64,000 nucleotides of DNA from Crateriforma spongiae. GTDB taxonomy: Bacteria; Planctomycetota; Planctomycetia; Pirellulales; Pirellulaceae. The stretch lies in the NCBI RefSeq assembly GCF_012290005.1, contig NZ_JAAXMS010000007.1, forward strand, positions 291,991 to 355,990, written 5' to 3'. This document shows positions 34,194 to 43,725 of the stretch, one piece after another; position 1 is the stretch's first letter, and the number at the start of each line of letters is the position of its first letter. The notes under the pieces were generated by a model. The model searched no databases. It worked only from the letters and a program-made list of their open reading frames with translations, and was not told where the DNA came from. The position numbers and the translations under genes are program-made.

Positions 34194-34964
34194 TCACGAT
34201 CCGGCCGTGTCCGATTGCAGTTCCGACTGGACGTCATGCAAAGCCTTTTCATAGTGCTTCAGCGTCGCGGTCAATCCCAGCGTTCGAGCGGTGTCGCACA
34301 ACAAACGCAATGCCGCCAAGCGAATCTTCGGTGGGGCAATGATTTCACGCCGCAGCGCACACAGACGCAACGATTTCAACGCTGATTCGGATTCCCCCAA
34401 CGCGAGTTCGCTGCGGGCACGCATCAGAAATGCTTGAGGCGAATAATCGTCACAGCTCAACGCCGGCTGAACGGCATCGATGGCGTTTTGAAAATCACCG
34501 GCATCAAAGTGGGCTTCGGAAAGAATCACACACAAGTGCTTCAGCGACGCATCACGCTTCAAACGCGCGGTGCAAATTTCAATGCGTTGCCGGATCCAAT
34601 CCCGCTGGCTGCGAACCAGTTCTTCGTCGGCTTCGGCCGAATTGACTCGACTGGCCAAGTCGTTGGCTTCGCGGAACTGCTGCAGCGATCGAGCCAGAAT
34701 GGCTTCTTCCAGCTGCCACTGCACGTCATCGTTATCGGGAAAGATCTTGGCAGCTTGTGCCAGCACCCGCTTCGCTTCCAATGGCCGGTGTTCGTCACGA
34801 TACAACCGTCCCAGTTCCAAGAATTGGTCGACGTTGCCGTGGTTTTCCCGAATCGCACGTTCCAACTGCTGACGTCGTTCCAACTGGACCTTCGGTTCCA
34901 TCACAGCCTTGCCGGGCTGCGGATCAGGGACCTTTTGCTGGAGCGAATCGTCGGATGAATCCAT
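34194..34964 (-). CDS. TPR-repeat protein
   Basis: 256 residues, soluble and all-helical, without signal peptide or TM helix. Tetratricopeptide-like units include DQFLELGRLYRDEHRPLEAK, RVLAQAAKIFPDNDDVQWQL, LCVILSEAHFDAGDFQNAID and FLMRARSELALGESESALKS. The start at ATG 34964 (MDSSDDSLQQK) is supported by an acidic hydrophilic N-terminus. TPR proteins scaffold protein complexes; no partner is indicated by the neighbours (an alcohol dehydrogenase upstream, a helical unknown downstream). Confidence 0.75.
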   Translation of the reverse strand: MDSSDDSLQQKVPDPQPGKAVMEPKVQLERRQQLERAIRENHGNVDQFLELGRLYRDEHRPLEAKRVLAQAAKIFPDNDDVQWQLEEAILARSLQQFREANDLASRVNSAEADEELVRSQRDWIRQRIEICTARLKRDASLKHLCVILSEAHFDAGDFQNAIDAVQPALSCDDYSPQAFLMRARSELALGESESALKSLRLCALRREIIAPPKIRLAALRLLCDTARTLGLTATLKHYEKALHDVQSELQSDTAGS

Positions 34965-35097
34965 CGGGCCGTCGCACGGCGGTGACTGGGAAACGGAGCA
35001 GGTGACACCAGTTTAGCAGGAACCGATTCGCCCGGCGTCGCAACACGAACGTCGCGACATCGGCGGGGACCAGCGGGGGCACAGCGCGACACCCAGA

Positions 35098-36261
35098 TCA
35101 CTCGGCGACGTCCAGGTACAATGACCGGACGTTGTCCGCATCCAAGGCGATCGGGTTGAAGGTTCCGGTCCATTGTCGCAGGGCGTCGTCGGCAAATTCG
35201 TCGATCTGGCCGCTGGGGATTGCCAGGTCCGCCAGGTTGGTCGCCAACCCCGCACGCCGGACCCATTGCTGTACCAAGTCGGCCAGTCGATCCGACGGGT
35301 TTCGGTCCGATGGGGGCAGATCCAATTCACGCAACAGTTCGGCATACCACTGTTGATGCTGTTGCCCGTTCAAGCGGATCACCGCCGGCAACATCAGCCC
35401 CACCGCTTGGCCGTGGGCGATTCCGTGACGAGCGGTCAGCGGGTTCGCCGTTGCATGAGCCGCACCCAACATTGACGTCTCGATGGCCATGCCCGCCAAG
35501 CTGGCACCCAGTTGCATTTGGCTGCGTGCTTCCAGGTCGTTCGGATCGTCCAGCACCCGTGGAAATCCTGACGCCAGCATCCCAAAGGCTCGTCGGCTGT
35601 ACGTGACCGACATCTCGTTCCGGCGTTTGGTGACGTACGTTTCGATCGCGTGTGACAGGGCATCAATCCCCGTCAATGCGGTCACGCTGGGCGGTTGGGT
35701 CAGGGTCAACGTTGGGTCAAGCAAGGCGACACGGCATGCCGCGCGCGGATCGCCGCACGGCATTTTGACATGTGTCTTGGCGTCGCTGATCAAAGCAAAC
35801 GATTGGCTTTCGCTGCCGGTGCCCGCTGTCGTCGGCACCGCGATCATGGGCAACAAATCCGTGGTCGCTTTTCCTACGCCCGCGTAGTCGTGGATGGATC
35901 CACCACAGCAGTAAACGAAATTGATTCCCTTGCAGCAGTCCATGCTGCTTCCGCCACCGAGTCCGACCAAGACATCCGGTTGAAAATCTGCGGTGCAACG
36001 TACGCCTGCGTCGACCATGTCGGAAGTCGGGTTTTCACCAAAGTCGTGGAACGAAGCGGTCTCCAGACCCGACGACTGCAGCAATCCCATCGCATGATCG
36101 AAGTGCCCGGCATCAATCAACCCAGGGTCACAGACCACCATCACTTTGCGGACGCGAGGACCGTGCCCCGCCGAAATCTGTGCCGTGATATCGCCCAGTT
36201 GATCCAACGAGCCATCACCAAAGACGAAGCGTGTGCGCTGTTGAATGTCGAACGGTTGCAT
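35098..36261 (-). CDS. Iron-containing (group III) alcohol dehydrogenase
   Basis: 387 residues from ATG 36261 (MQPFDIQQRTRFVFGDGSLD), the expected N-terminus; the longer frame to 36384 adds 41 non-family residues. Landmarks are the NAD(P)-binding LVGLGGGSSMDCCKGINFVY, VPTTAGTGSESQSFALIS, and the metal site with DALSHAIETY and HGIAHGQAVGLMLPAVI. These give the Asp and three His ligands of Fe/Zn-type dehydrogenases. It oxidises a primary alcohol or reduces an aldehyde or ketone with NAD(P). No operon partner is evident. Confidence 0.92.
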   Translation of the reverse strand: MQPFDIQQRTRFVFGDGSLDQLGDITAQISAGHGPRVRKVMVVCDPGLIDAGHFDHAMGLLQSSGLETASFHDFGENPTSDMVDAGVRCTADFQPDVLVGLGGGSSMDCCKGINFVYCCGGSIHDYAGVGKATTDLLPMIAVPTTAGTGSESQSFALISDAKTHVKMPCGDPRAACRVALLDPTLTLTQPPSVTALTGIDALSHAIETYVTKRRNEMSVTYSRRAFGMLASGFPRVLDDPNDLEARSQMQLGASLAGMAIETSMLGAAHATANPLTARHGIAHGQAVGLMLPAVIRLNGQQHQQWYAELLRELDLPPSDRNPSDRLADLVQQWVRRAGLATNLADLAIPSGQIDEFADDALRQWTGTFNPIALDADNVRSLYLDVAE

Positions 36262-36495
36262 GTTGGATCGGGCGGGAAGGTTGGGATGGCGGGCGGCAAG
36301 TGCACACGATGGACGGACGGCAAAAGCCCGGCGGCGGACGGACGACGAAATCGACCGCAAAATCATTATCAACCGCGAACACATTGTACGCCGGTCTTGA
36401 CCGGGCGGTTTTAGGCAAAACAGTCCTGCCGGGCGATGCCCGACCGAATGACCAAGTTGGAAACGGTGACACCGACCAAGCCCCGATGCCAGGCT

Positions 36496-37431
36496 TTACC
36501 ACGAGGTGTCATCCACCGTCAAAAGCAATTGCCAAACGCACACACCGATCAACAATCCGGCGATCATCGCCGCAACGGGGACACGCAACCACCATGGCCG
36601 CCGACGGATCGGAAAGTCAGTCACGGCGATGCAGGTCGGGGCGAACAAAGCGACCGCATACAGCCATGCCGGATAGTCTTCCCAGGTGTAGAACCGGGAC
36701 GTCGTGGTCAATGCCGCGATCGCTCCGGCCAGCGGGTAAAACACGGCCGACACCACCCGCGACGGCAAAGTCGCAGCGCCCCGCAATGTGACGACGATTT
36801 GACAGGCAAGTGTTGCGGAAATTGCCGCCAAGCACCACTGCGCCGGGGCGGCATAGTTCAGTGCGGTCAAAAGCATCGCCGGACCAAGTCCGGCCAAGCC
36901 CACCAGCAAGAGCCAGCTTCCTGCACCGCTCCGGTGCAACGACTGGAATGATGCGGTGTTCAGCAGGACGCTGGCAACAACCAGCGCGAACCATGTTCGA
37001 TGAAGCGGCAGTGTGTCGACCCAGCCGTCGCCGGTTGGCAGCACCATGAATGCGAGCCATGTGGAACCCAAACCGACCAACAGCATACGCCAACCGTTCC
37101 AAGGTTCGGTGACGGCGAACATTCCACACGCGGCCAGGACCAGTACGAACAATGGGGCAATGATGCTGCGCCACACTTCATCGTCGAGCACCCAGGCAGA
37201 AAACGATTGATCGCTTTCCGAAAAGTGATAACCAGTGGCCAATGACGCAAGCATGGCCAAGCACCATCCGGTCGCGGCCACCAGAGCAGCCGCACCCGTT
37301 CGATTCCATGGCGATGTGGTGGCGGCGACATCGCCAGTGCCGGCAATACGACCGGACGCCCAGGCGGCGATAAATGCGATCACAGCTGGCAAGGCGATAC
37401 AGCCGACCAGCAACTCTGTGCTGAAAGTCAC
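36496..37431 (-). CDS. Multi-pass membrane protein of unknown function
   Basis: 311 residues with about eight to nine TM helices, for example LLVGCIALPAVIAFIAAWAS, GAAALVAATGWCLAMLASLA, SIIAPLFVLVLAACGMFAV and the C-terminal VPVAAMIAGLLIGVCVWQLL. No charged catalytic residues inside helices were recognised and no transporter signature is evident. It starts one base after the stop of the YceI gene (37433), so the two are almost certainly one operon. Confidence 0.65.
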   Translation of the reverse strand: MTFSTELLVGCIALPAVIAFIAAWASGRIAGTGDVAATTSPWNRTGAAALVAATGWCLAMLASLATGYHFSESDQSFSAWVLDDEVWRSIIAPLFVLVLAACGMFAVTEPWNGWRMLLVGLGSTWLAFMVLPTGDGWVDTLPLHRTWFALVVASVLLNTASFQSLHRSGAGSWLLLVGLAGLGPAMLLTALNYAAPAQWCLAAISATLACQIVVTLRGAATLPSRVVSAVFYPLAGAIAALTTTSRFYTWEDYPAWLYAVALFAPTCIAVTDFPIRRRPWWLRVPVAAMIAGLLIGVCVWQLLLTVDDTSW

Positions 37432-37432
37432 T

Positions 37433-37984
37433 CTAGGGAACGAACTTCAAAGTCGCTTTGATGGCGACGTCGTTGTCGATCTTGCCTTGGCCGTAGGTCA
37501 TGCCCCATTTAGTGCGATCGATTTTGAAGTCGGCCGTCAGTGTTGCACCGTCCGACTTGGCCATGCAAACCACGGGGACTTCGACCGTTTCCGTTTTGCC
37601 CAGCATCGTCAGTTTCCCGACCATCTTTCCGGTTCGCGGTTCATCGCCGGCCACCATCTTGTCCGATTCAAATCGGATCTCGGGATACTTGCGAACGTCA
37701 AAAAAGTCGGGGTTCTTCAGATGGTTGGTCAGCTTCGGATTGTCCGACCACAGGCTGGCCGTTTGGATGACCACTTTCAACGACGCGTCCAGTGGATTCT
37801 CTGGATTAAGCGTCGCATCGGCTGTGAATTTCTTGAATCCGCCGTCGTGCTTTCCATCGGGCTTGGTGCCCACAAAACTGATCTTCGAATCATCGGGGAC
37901 CAATTTTAAGCCTTCGGCACCGGCCGGTGTGTTCAAGAAAAACGCGGCACAGGCAACCGCGGACAGCATCATACGAAGCGACAT
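37433..37984 (-). CDS. Secreted YceI-family lipid-binding protein
   Basis: 183 residues from ATG 37984, which gives a signal peptide (MMLSAVACAAFFLNTPAGA); the frame extends to 38041 without benefit. YceI lipocalin-like features are KLVPDDSKISFVGTKPDGKH, GGFKKFTADATLNPENPLDA, HLKNPDFFDVRKYPEIRFES and FKIDRTKWGMTYGQGKIDND, the last being the family hallmark. The fold is an extended beta-barrel that binds polyisoprenoid-like lipids in relatives. It sits immediately before a multi-pass membrane protein gene, as YceI genes often do next to cytochrome b561-like proteins. Confidence 0.92.
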   Translation of the reverse strand: MSLRMMLSAVACAAFFLNTPAGAEGLKLVPDDSKISFVGTKPDGKHDGGFKKFTADATLNPENPLDASLKVVIQTASLWSDNPKLTNHLKNPDFFDVRKYPEIRFESDKMVAGDEPRTGKMVGKLTMLGKTETVEVPVVCMAKSDGATLTADFKIDRTKWGMTYGQGKIDNDVAIKATLKFVP

Positions 37985-38145
37985 GGAGGGGCTCACAAAC
38001 GAGGGAGTCGATCGAAACCGGGGGAGAAGGGAAAAACGCATGTCCCGGTCGGGACACCGTTCAACCCGACCAATAGTCTAAAGCTGCGACAACCCGCCAC
38101 GGTCACCCGAGAAAACTTTTTCGCCGATGCTATTCCGAAACCCGG

Positions 38146-41100
38146 TCACGATAGGGTGGTGTCCCAGTCGCACAGTGAATCGATGTATCGGGCGGTCCCG
38201 TCACGATTCCAGCTGTCCAATTGATCTTGCGATTTCAGTTGCCGTCCGCGTTGCATCGGCGTGACGAAAAAACCACTGGAAACGTCAGGCAGTGCCGACA
38301 TGTCGCCCCACAGTTTTTCAAACTGGCTGACCGGGAAAATGTCTTCTTGGCCGTGGCCCCAACGTTTCTTGACATCTTTCAGCGTGATGTAGGTTGGCAA
38401 TCGTGATGCAGCATCGCGAACGGCACGGTCCACCCTGGACGCATCGTCCAGGTCGTTCACCGACAGACCAAACCACTTCAGCAATCGGTGGATGTCGATC
38501 CACGTGGTCATGCTGTTGTAATAGGTCAGCCCGAATTCGATCTCTTCGTCGGGCATGGCAAGGCCTTCCACCAAACGGACGCGTCCGTCGACACGGGCCA
38601 GACCGCCGCCACGATCTTCCAGTCGCCGTGTGATGACTTCGAAGTTCAGGTCGTTTCCGGACTGCAGGTGCAGTCCCAGCAGCCCGGGGTCGACGTTGGC
38701 GCCCAGTGTGTCGATGTTGTGCAACATCAAGTGCTGCAGCGTCGGCTGACGCTTCAGCATTGCGGCCAACGTTCCGCTGCGAATCAGGTTGGGTACTTCG
38801 TACCAGTGACCGACCGGATGCATGCACTGGGCGGGCAAGTTGTCGGTGTAATCGCTGCCTTCGCCCTGTTCTACCGCCCACTGTGACAATGCCGCGCGCA
38901 AACTTTCGCGAACCTTTTGCTGTTGTTCGTCCAAGACTTGCTGGGCCGTTTCTTCCCACATGAATCGCAAGTCGCGAAGCATCGGAATCATACGCAAACC
39001 GACGCTGCGTCCAGTGGAAACGAAAAGGTCACCTTCGAAACCGTAGTTGTCTTGGCGTTTGATGGCTTCGCGGATGGCTCGGTCGGTCAACCAACTGGTG
39101 GTGACCACGTGCGGGATCGATCCACCGAACCGGCGTGTGACCGCGCGATTCTTGGCCAAGTGCACTTCAAGAAAGTTGCGATGGCGGCCGGCGAAACGAT
39201 GAAACGGATGCAACGCCTTGCAAACGCCTGCGCCTTGAGTCCAGCGGCTGCCCACACCGGCGGCCAAAGTGACGATGCCGATCCGGCCGTCGGCAATCGC
39301 GCGACGTCCCAAATCCACGGTCGATGCGTCGATGGGGAGTCGCGCGTCGATCAAGTCGCCCGAATCGACGTCTTCGATCGACGCGTTGGCCCCCAGTCGA
39401 TTTTGGGCCAATCCCAATCGGCCACTGCGTAGATCAGATCGAATCTGTTCGTGTTGCTGTCGATCAAAACCGGTCTGTTCCAAAATTTGTCGCAGCGGGC
39501 TGTGATCGCCTTCCGATTTTGTGGCCGCCGGCAAAATGGATTCCAGCAATCGCATTGGATCGGTTTCGTTACCCGATGCGAAATCACCGGACCGGCGAAT
39601 CCCATGTCCGACGTTTTGCAGTTCGTGCAGCGTGATCTTGGACAATTCGCGTGCCGGTCGACGCAAGGCCGCCGGCAACATCATCTCGTAATAGCGACCG
39701 GGCAACATCGCTTCGTTGCCGCGCCGCAAGGTTGCGGCGGTGCCATTGTCGTTGATGGCGAAATCGTAAACGACCGGGTCCATGGCAAAGGGCAACGCGG
39801 TTTCCATTTCTCGTTTGACGCGGATCATGGTTTCGCCCAGCCAAGCTTGTGCCTTGGGTTTGACGGTGGGATCAAAGATGAATCCCATGCCGCCACCGGA
39901 CATGCCGCCCAGCATCCAAAAGCCCCAGAACTGGTCGCCGTATTTCTGTCGACAGGATTCAATCAGCCGGTCGGTGAATCGGTTGGTCGCCCAGGGGATG
40001 ATTGATTGCAACGGGCCTTCGAAATTTCGCGTGGTCGCATCGCCCACCGCGCGGATATCGCCGCGCTGCAGCGCATCGACCACTTCGTCATAAATCCGCA
40101 TCGCTTTCTGGCGACCGGCCCATTCTTGTTCGCCACGTAACAGGTAGTGCTCGGTGACCATTTCCAGGATCGGGCCGACATTCTGGGCCATGCCGCCGTG
40201 GACCATGATCAGGCTGTCTTGCAATTTTTGTCGCGTCGCGTCATCGACCTTGTCGCGGTCCAGGACCGTGTGCACTGGCATCAGACGCCCGCGACTGATG
40301 CCATATTCCGGGTCTCCTTCGCCGGCGGTCGCACCACAGATCAGCTTGATGCCCGGCCAGACGCCCCCGGAATCTTGCCACCCGCCGCCGCTGCCGCCGA
40401 TCCATTCGCCCAGGATCGCGCGTGCTGCGACCAAGCGACGGTCCGATTCGGTCAACACACCGGTCAGCTGTCGGACCTGTCCGGTGGCTCGCATCAGAAT
40501 GGAAATCAACGACCCCAGCAGGTTGGTCGACACGGCCAGACGCGAACCTTTCGGTATGTCATTGATCTTGCTGACCAGTTCAAAGCCTTTGCCCGGGCCG
40601 ATCATCCGCGCCAGCAGGCTTTCCAAAGGTTCCTGGCATCCTTCCAGTCCCGGCGGAACGATGCCGGCAGCGATCACCGCGGCCTTTAGCAGCCCCAGAT
40701 AGTCACGAGCAAAATCAAACATTTCGCCAATGCTGGTCACATCGGTGGACGCTTTCAAATCGACACTGACCAAGCGGATCACGGGTTGGTCGATGACGCG
40801 CAAATACGTTTCGATCGGCGGACGGGGCGCCGCATCACGCCCGCATACGCCCAGATCGACCGATACGTTCAGGACGCGTGCGCCTTCGGGGAAATCCATC
40901 CCGAGAAAAAAGATATCGCTCCATGCGGAGTGTGAAAAATCCATCCGAACCGCCGTCGTTTCGCACAACAGCGGGGGCAGTGATTCGCCGGAGGCGGCCA
41001 TCAACTCCGGTGAAAACCGCAGTGGATGATCGGCCGGATGCCCCAAGCGAAACATCCATTGGTTGCCTCGCACCGTGCGGACACTTTGCTTCACCTGGTC

Positions 41101-41487
41101 GGCCAGCGTTTGGAATCCCAATCGGTGATAGGCTTCTGCCAACGCACTGCATAAACCATCGCTTGCACCGGAGTCGGCCTGGGTTTCCAAAAAAACTTCG
41201 ATGGCTTCCAAGAACCGTCGTTCCAGCAAGTGTTGATAGCCGTCGAAGGGGATTTCGCTTTGACGCGTCGGGTCCAATCGGGGCGGCAAGTGATAGCGAT
41301 GGATTGCAGCCAAAAAGAACAACGCCCGAACACGACGGTACAGGTTGCGTTCGTCGCGTCGAAATTGATCCAGCTGGTCGGCGGCCGCGATCAATTGGTC
41401 GCGGTCCATCGTCGCGACCACGGATTCCAACGATTGATTGCGAACCAAGTCGTCATCCGAGGTGATGATGTCAATCAGTTTCGTCAT
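38146..41487 (-). CDS. Fusion: fucokinase-like GHMP kinase + UDPGP-type sugar-1-phosphate nucleotidylyltransferase
   Basis: 1,113 residues. The N-terminal half is GHMP/L-fucokinase-like: DFSHSAWSDIFF with WSD at 189-191, VLNVSVDLG, the GHMP motif PKGSRLAVSTNLLGSL (312-327), GGGWQDSGGVWPGIKL (367-382) and the C-terminal glycine loop GGMSGGGMGF (527-536). The C-terminal part from about 735 is UDP-glucose-pyrophosphorylase-like: IVTLAAGVGSRW (741-749) with Lys757, HPVGHWYEVPNLIRSG, and HNIDTLGANVDPGLLGLH. Such a protein could phosphorylate a free sugar at C1 and then transfer a nucleotide. The order (kinase first) is opposite to bifunctional FKP. Three bases separate it from a GalU-like gene upstream. 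The substrate sugar is not known. Confidence 0.75.
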   Translation of the reverse strand: MTKLIDIITSDDDLVRNQSLESVVATMDRDQLIAAADQLDQFRRDERNLYRRVRALFFLAAIHRYHLPPRLDPTRQSEIPFDGYQHLLERRFLEAIEVFLETQADSGASDGLCSALAEAYHRLGFQTLADQVKQSVRTVRGNQWMFRLGHPADHPLRFSPELMAASGESLPPLLCETTAVRMDFSHSAWSDIFFLGMDFPEGARVLNVSVDLGVCGRDAAPRPPIETYLRVIDQPVIRLVSVDLKASTDVTSIGEMFDFARDYLGLLKAAVIAAGIVPPGLEGCQEPLESLLARMIGPGKGFELVSKINDIPKGSRLAVSTNLLGSLISILMRATGQVRQLTGVLTESDRRLVAARAILGEWIGGSGGGWQDSGGVWPGIKLICGATAGEGDPEYGISRGRLMPVHTVLDRDKVDDATRQKLQDSLIMVHGGMAQNVGPILEMVTEHYLLRGEQEWAGRQKAMRIYDEVVDALQRGDIRAVGDATTRNFEGPLQSIIPWATNRFTDRLIESCRQKYGDQFWGFWMLGGMSGGGMGFIFDPTVKPKAQAWLGETMIRVKREMETALPFAMDPVVYDFAINDNGTAATLRRGNEAMLPGRYYEMMLPAALRRPARELSKITLHELQNVGHGIRRSGDFASGNETDPMRLLESILPAATKSEGDHSPLRQILEQTGFDRQQHEQIRSDLRSGRLGLAQNRLGANASIEDVDSGDLIDARLPIDASTVDLGRRAIADGRIGIVTLAAGVGSRWTQGAGVCKALHPFHRFAGRHRNFLEVHLAKNRAVTRRFGGSIPHVVTTSWLTDRAIREAIKRQDNYGFEGDLFVSTGRSVGLRMIPMLRDLRFMWEETAQQVLDEQQQKVRESLRAALSQWAVEQGEGSDYTDNLPAQCMHPVGHWYEVPNLIRSGTLAAMLKRQPTLQHLMLHNIDTLGANVDPGLLGLHLQSGNDLNFEVITRRLEDRGGGLARVDGRVRLVEGLAMPDEEIEFGLTYYNSMTTWIDIHRLLKWFGLSVNDLDDASRVDRAVRDAASRLPTYITLKDVKKRWGHGQEDIFPVSQFEKLWGDMSALPDVSSGFFVTPMQRGRQLKSQDQLDSWNRDGTARYIDSLCDWDTTLS

Positions 41488-41490
41488 GAA

Positions 41491-42420
41491 TCAGTTCCCC
41501 GATCCATCGGGGGCACCGGCGGCTTGGCCGTCGGACGTGTCACTCTTGCCGGCCATGTCGGCGATACGGCCTGGGTGTTGGGCCAACAGTTCGACCATTT
41601 CGGTCAAGATTTGATCGCGATCGGTTCCCGAAAGCCCGAACGCCAACTGGGCGACCAACATGCCGTATTTGACACCGATGTTGTATCGATTGCCCTCGAC
41701 GCGATAAGCCAAGTATCGGCTGCGTGTCGGCAGGGTTGCCAACGCATCTGACAGCGTCGCTTTCTTGGCGGACGAATCGGCGTTTTGCTTCGCGACAACT
41801 TCGTCGACCGCATCCATCGCATCGGCGGTCAGTACGTGCATTCCAAAGAACCCCAAGTAGTGGCCGCTGCGAAGACCCGCGGTGACCAATTCCTGTTCGG
41901 CTTGGGTCGGCGTGGGCTTTTCCACCACGCGGCTGACTTCATACAGGTCGCTGCGTCGCGGGACGTGCGTGCCGGCAACGACGCCGAAATACGGCAACCG
42001 ACTTTCCCGGGTGGCTTGAACCGCAGATACGCTGCTGCCCAAATCGCTGGCGACATCGATCAGTTGCCTGGCACAGGTCTGATGCGTCTGGCTCAGGTAA
42101 AGGTGATCGCCGACCAGGTGCAAGATCGGTTCGCCGTCGGCAAAGTCACGTCCTTGGGCGACCGCGTCGGCATATCCTTGCGGCTGATTTTGGACGACGA
42201 AATGCAGACAACCGATGTGCGGGCCGGCTGCTTTGCGAAAGCTGTCTTCGCTGCCCGGTGCGATGACCAGACAGATTTCTTCGATTCCCGCCGACAACGT
42301 TTCTTCGACAATCGACTGTAGCGCCGTTTTGTCTTGGCCGTCCCGGTCGACCAAACGTTGCAGTGGGATGGTCGATTGGTCGGGGGCCGCCGCGGTGATC
42401 ACGGCTTTGCGAATCTTCAT
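41491..42420 (-). CDS. GalU/GlmU-like nucleotidyltransferase with degenerate nucleotide motif
   Basis: 309 residues from ATG 42420 (MKIRKAVITAAAPDQSTIPL); the frame upstream to 42639 is not protein-like. Overall it follows UTP-glucose-1-phosphate uridylyltransferases: LQSIVEETLSAGIEEICLVI, FVVQNQPQGYADAVAQGRDF, ILHLVGDHLYL, PYFGVVAG, VSRVVEKPTP, and a C-terminal YNIGVKYGMLVAQLAFGL. The glycine-rich pyrophosphorylase signature (AAGxGTRxxP) is replaced by AAAPDQSTIP, and the metal-binding GDD is GDH. The protein may have lost catalysis or use another donor. It lies 3 bases upstream of the kinase-pyrophosphorylase fusion, so they are one operon. Confidence 0.75.
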   Translation of the reverse strand: MKIRKAVITAAAPDQSTIPLQRLVDRDGQDKTALQSIVEETLSAGIEEICLVIAPGSEDSFRKAAGPHIGCLHFVVQNQPQGYADAVAQGRDFADGEPILHLVGDHLYLSQTHQTCARQLIDVASDLGSSVSAVQATRESRLPYFGVVAGTHVPRRSDLYEVSRVVEKPTPTQAEQELVTAGLRSGHYLGFFGMHVLTADAMDAVDEVVAKQNADSSAKKATLSDALATLPTRSRYLAYRVEGNRYNIGVKYGMLVAQLAFGLSGTDRDQILTEMVELLAQHPGRIADMAGKSDTSDGQAAGAPDGSGN

Positions 42421-42715
42421 GATGGGCGTGTCGGTCGGTGACGATCGGTCGGTAGACGAGGCAGACGTTCGGCATCCACCAAGCGATGGGCGGGCCGCCG
42501 TCACCGGGCAGTTTAATCTGCACCTGCGGCCTTTGGAGTGGGGGCCCAATCCGGCCAAGTGGCCGGACGCCGGTCCGCCGCGGTCGCGACGCGGTGGGAC
42601 ACATCCGTCCGTGTCTATCGGACACCGGTGCAACGGCATGTCTGGGCCGGCACGTGGTGCGGCACCGTCCCGAGTCGGCCGGAGATTTTGCGAATCTTTA
42701 TCGGCCCGAACGCTG

Positions 42716-43663
42716 CTACGCCGACCGTTCGTTCAGATAGCCGATGCTTTGCTTGACGCTGGCGATCGGATCCGGCGACTGATCCTGTTCAACATGGCAT
42801 TGGTCGACGCCGATCTTTGCCGCCAATTTCATGATTGCGGGCATGTCCAGAACGCCATCGCCGACCTCCTGGAATGCGTCCTTGGGGACGGCGCCTTCGT
42901 CGTGAATCGTGCCGACGCCCTTTTTCAGATCTTTCAGGTGGACTTGGCTGATTCGCGCTGCCAACTGACGCATCAATGCTTCCGGATCGTGTCCGCCGAT
43001 CTTGGCCCAGAACACGTCCAATTCAAACTCAACGGTTTGGGGATCAAACTTTTTGACGAACACATCAAACGCGGTCGTCTTGCCGTCCAGTTTTGCGAAT
43101 TCGAAAGAATGGTTGTGATAGCACAGCCGCATGCCGGCGGATCGTGCTTTTTCGCCCGCGGCGTTGGCCCGGTCGGCGATGCCGCGAATCTTGTCCAGCG
43201 TGTCGCGAGCATTCTTGCCGATGTAGCCGAAAACGATGTGCCGCAGTCCGATGGTTTCGGCCAATTCAATCGTCCGGTCCACGTCGGGGCCGTTGGATTG
43301 ATCCGGCGTGGCGACGGCTTGCCAGTTCATGAAGGCGCTGTGGACGGCCAAGCCCAAATCGCGAGCCATGGCGGCCAAGTCGATCGCGTCGTCGTCGATG
43401 TTCATCAATTCGACTTGGCGATACCCCGCGTCGGCCACGGCTTGCAGCGTTGCCTTGGGATCATCCTTCATCTGGTTGCGCAGCGTGTAAAGCTGCAGAC
43501 CGATGCGGTCCAGGTAGGGAAGCGGTTGTCCGTCCGACTTAGCGGCTTGATCGGCCCAGGCACGCAGCGGACTGGCCAAGCCGGCAGTCAATGCGGCGGC
43601 GGCACCGGCGTCGCGAAGAAAGGATCGGCGGCTGGCGACGGGAAGCGATGGATGCTTTGACAT
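42716..43663 (-). CDS. Tat-exported sugar phosphate isomerase/epimerase family protein
   Basis: 315 residues from ATG 43663. The N-terminus carries a twin-Arg signal, ASRRSFLRDAGAAAALTAGL, so the protein is exported folded. The body is a xylose-isomerase-like TIM barrel (AP endonuclease 2 superfamily): LPYLDRIGLQLYTLRNQM, ELMNIDDDAIDLAAMARD, RLCYHNHSFEFAKLDGKT, VEFELDVFWAKIGGHDPEAL, and HLKDLKKGVGT. His, Glu and Asp ligands for a divalent metal are visible. Planctomycetes encode many such paralogs, mostly without known substrates. It lies 62 bases downstream of the rhomboid gene, same strand. Confidence 0.9.
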   Translation of the reverse strand: MSKHPSLPVASRRSFLRDAGAAAALTAGLASPLRAWADQAAKSDGQPLPYLDRIGLQLYTLRNQMKDDPKATLQAVADAGYRQVELMNIDDDAIDLAAMARDLGLAVHSAFMNWQAVATPDQSNGPDVDRTIELAETIGLRHIVFGYIGKNARDTLDKIRGIADRANAAGEKARSAGMRLCYHNHSFEFAKLDGKTTAFDVFVKKFDPQTVEFELDVFWAKIGGHDPEALMRQLAARISQVHLKDLKKGVGTIHDEGAVPKDAFQEVGDGVLDMPAIMKLAAKIGVDQCHVEQDQSPDPIASVKQSIGYLNERSA

Positions 43664-43725
43664 GACGGTGCGGGGGGAAGATGAATCTGGGGATTTGGGG
43701 CAGGTCAAAAACGAAAAGAGAGGAC

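Noticed and set aside
42215-43660. A 481-codon frame opposite the GalU-like and isomerase genes
   Set aside because: It spans two good genes on the other strand and the gap between them; no motif, so an antisense shadow.
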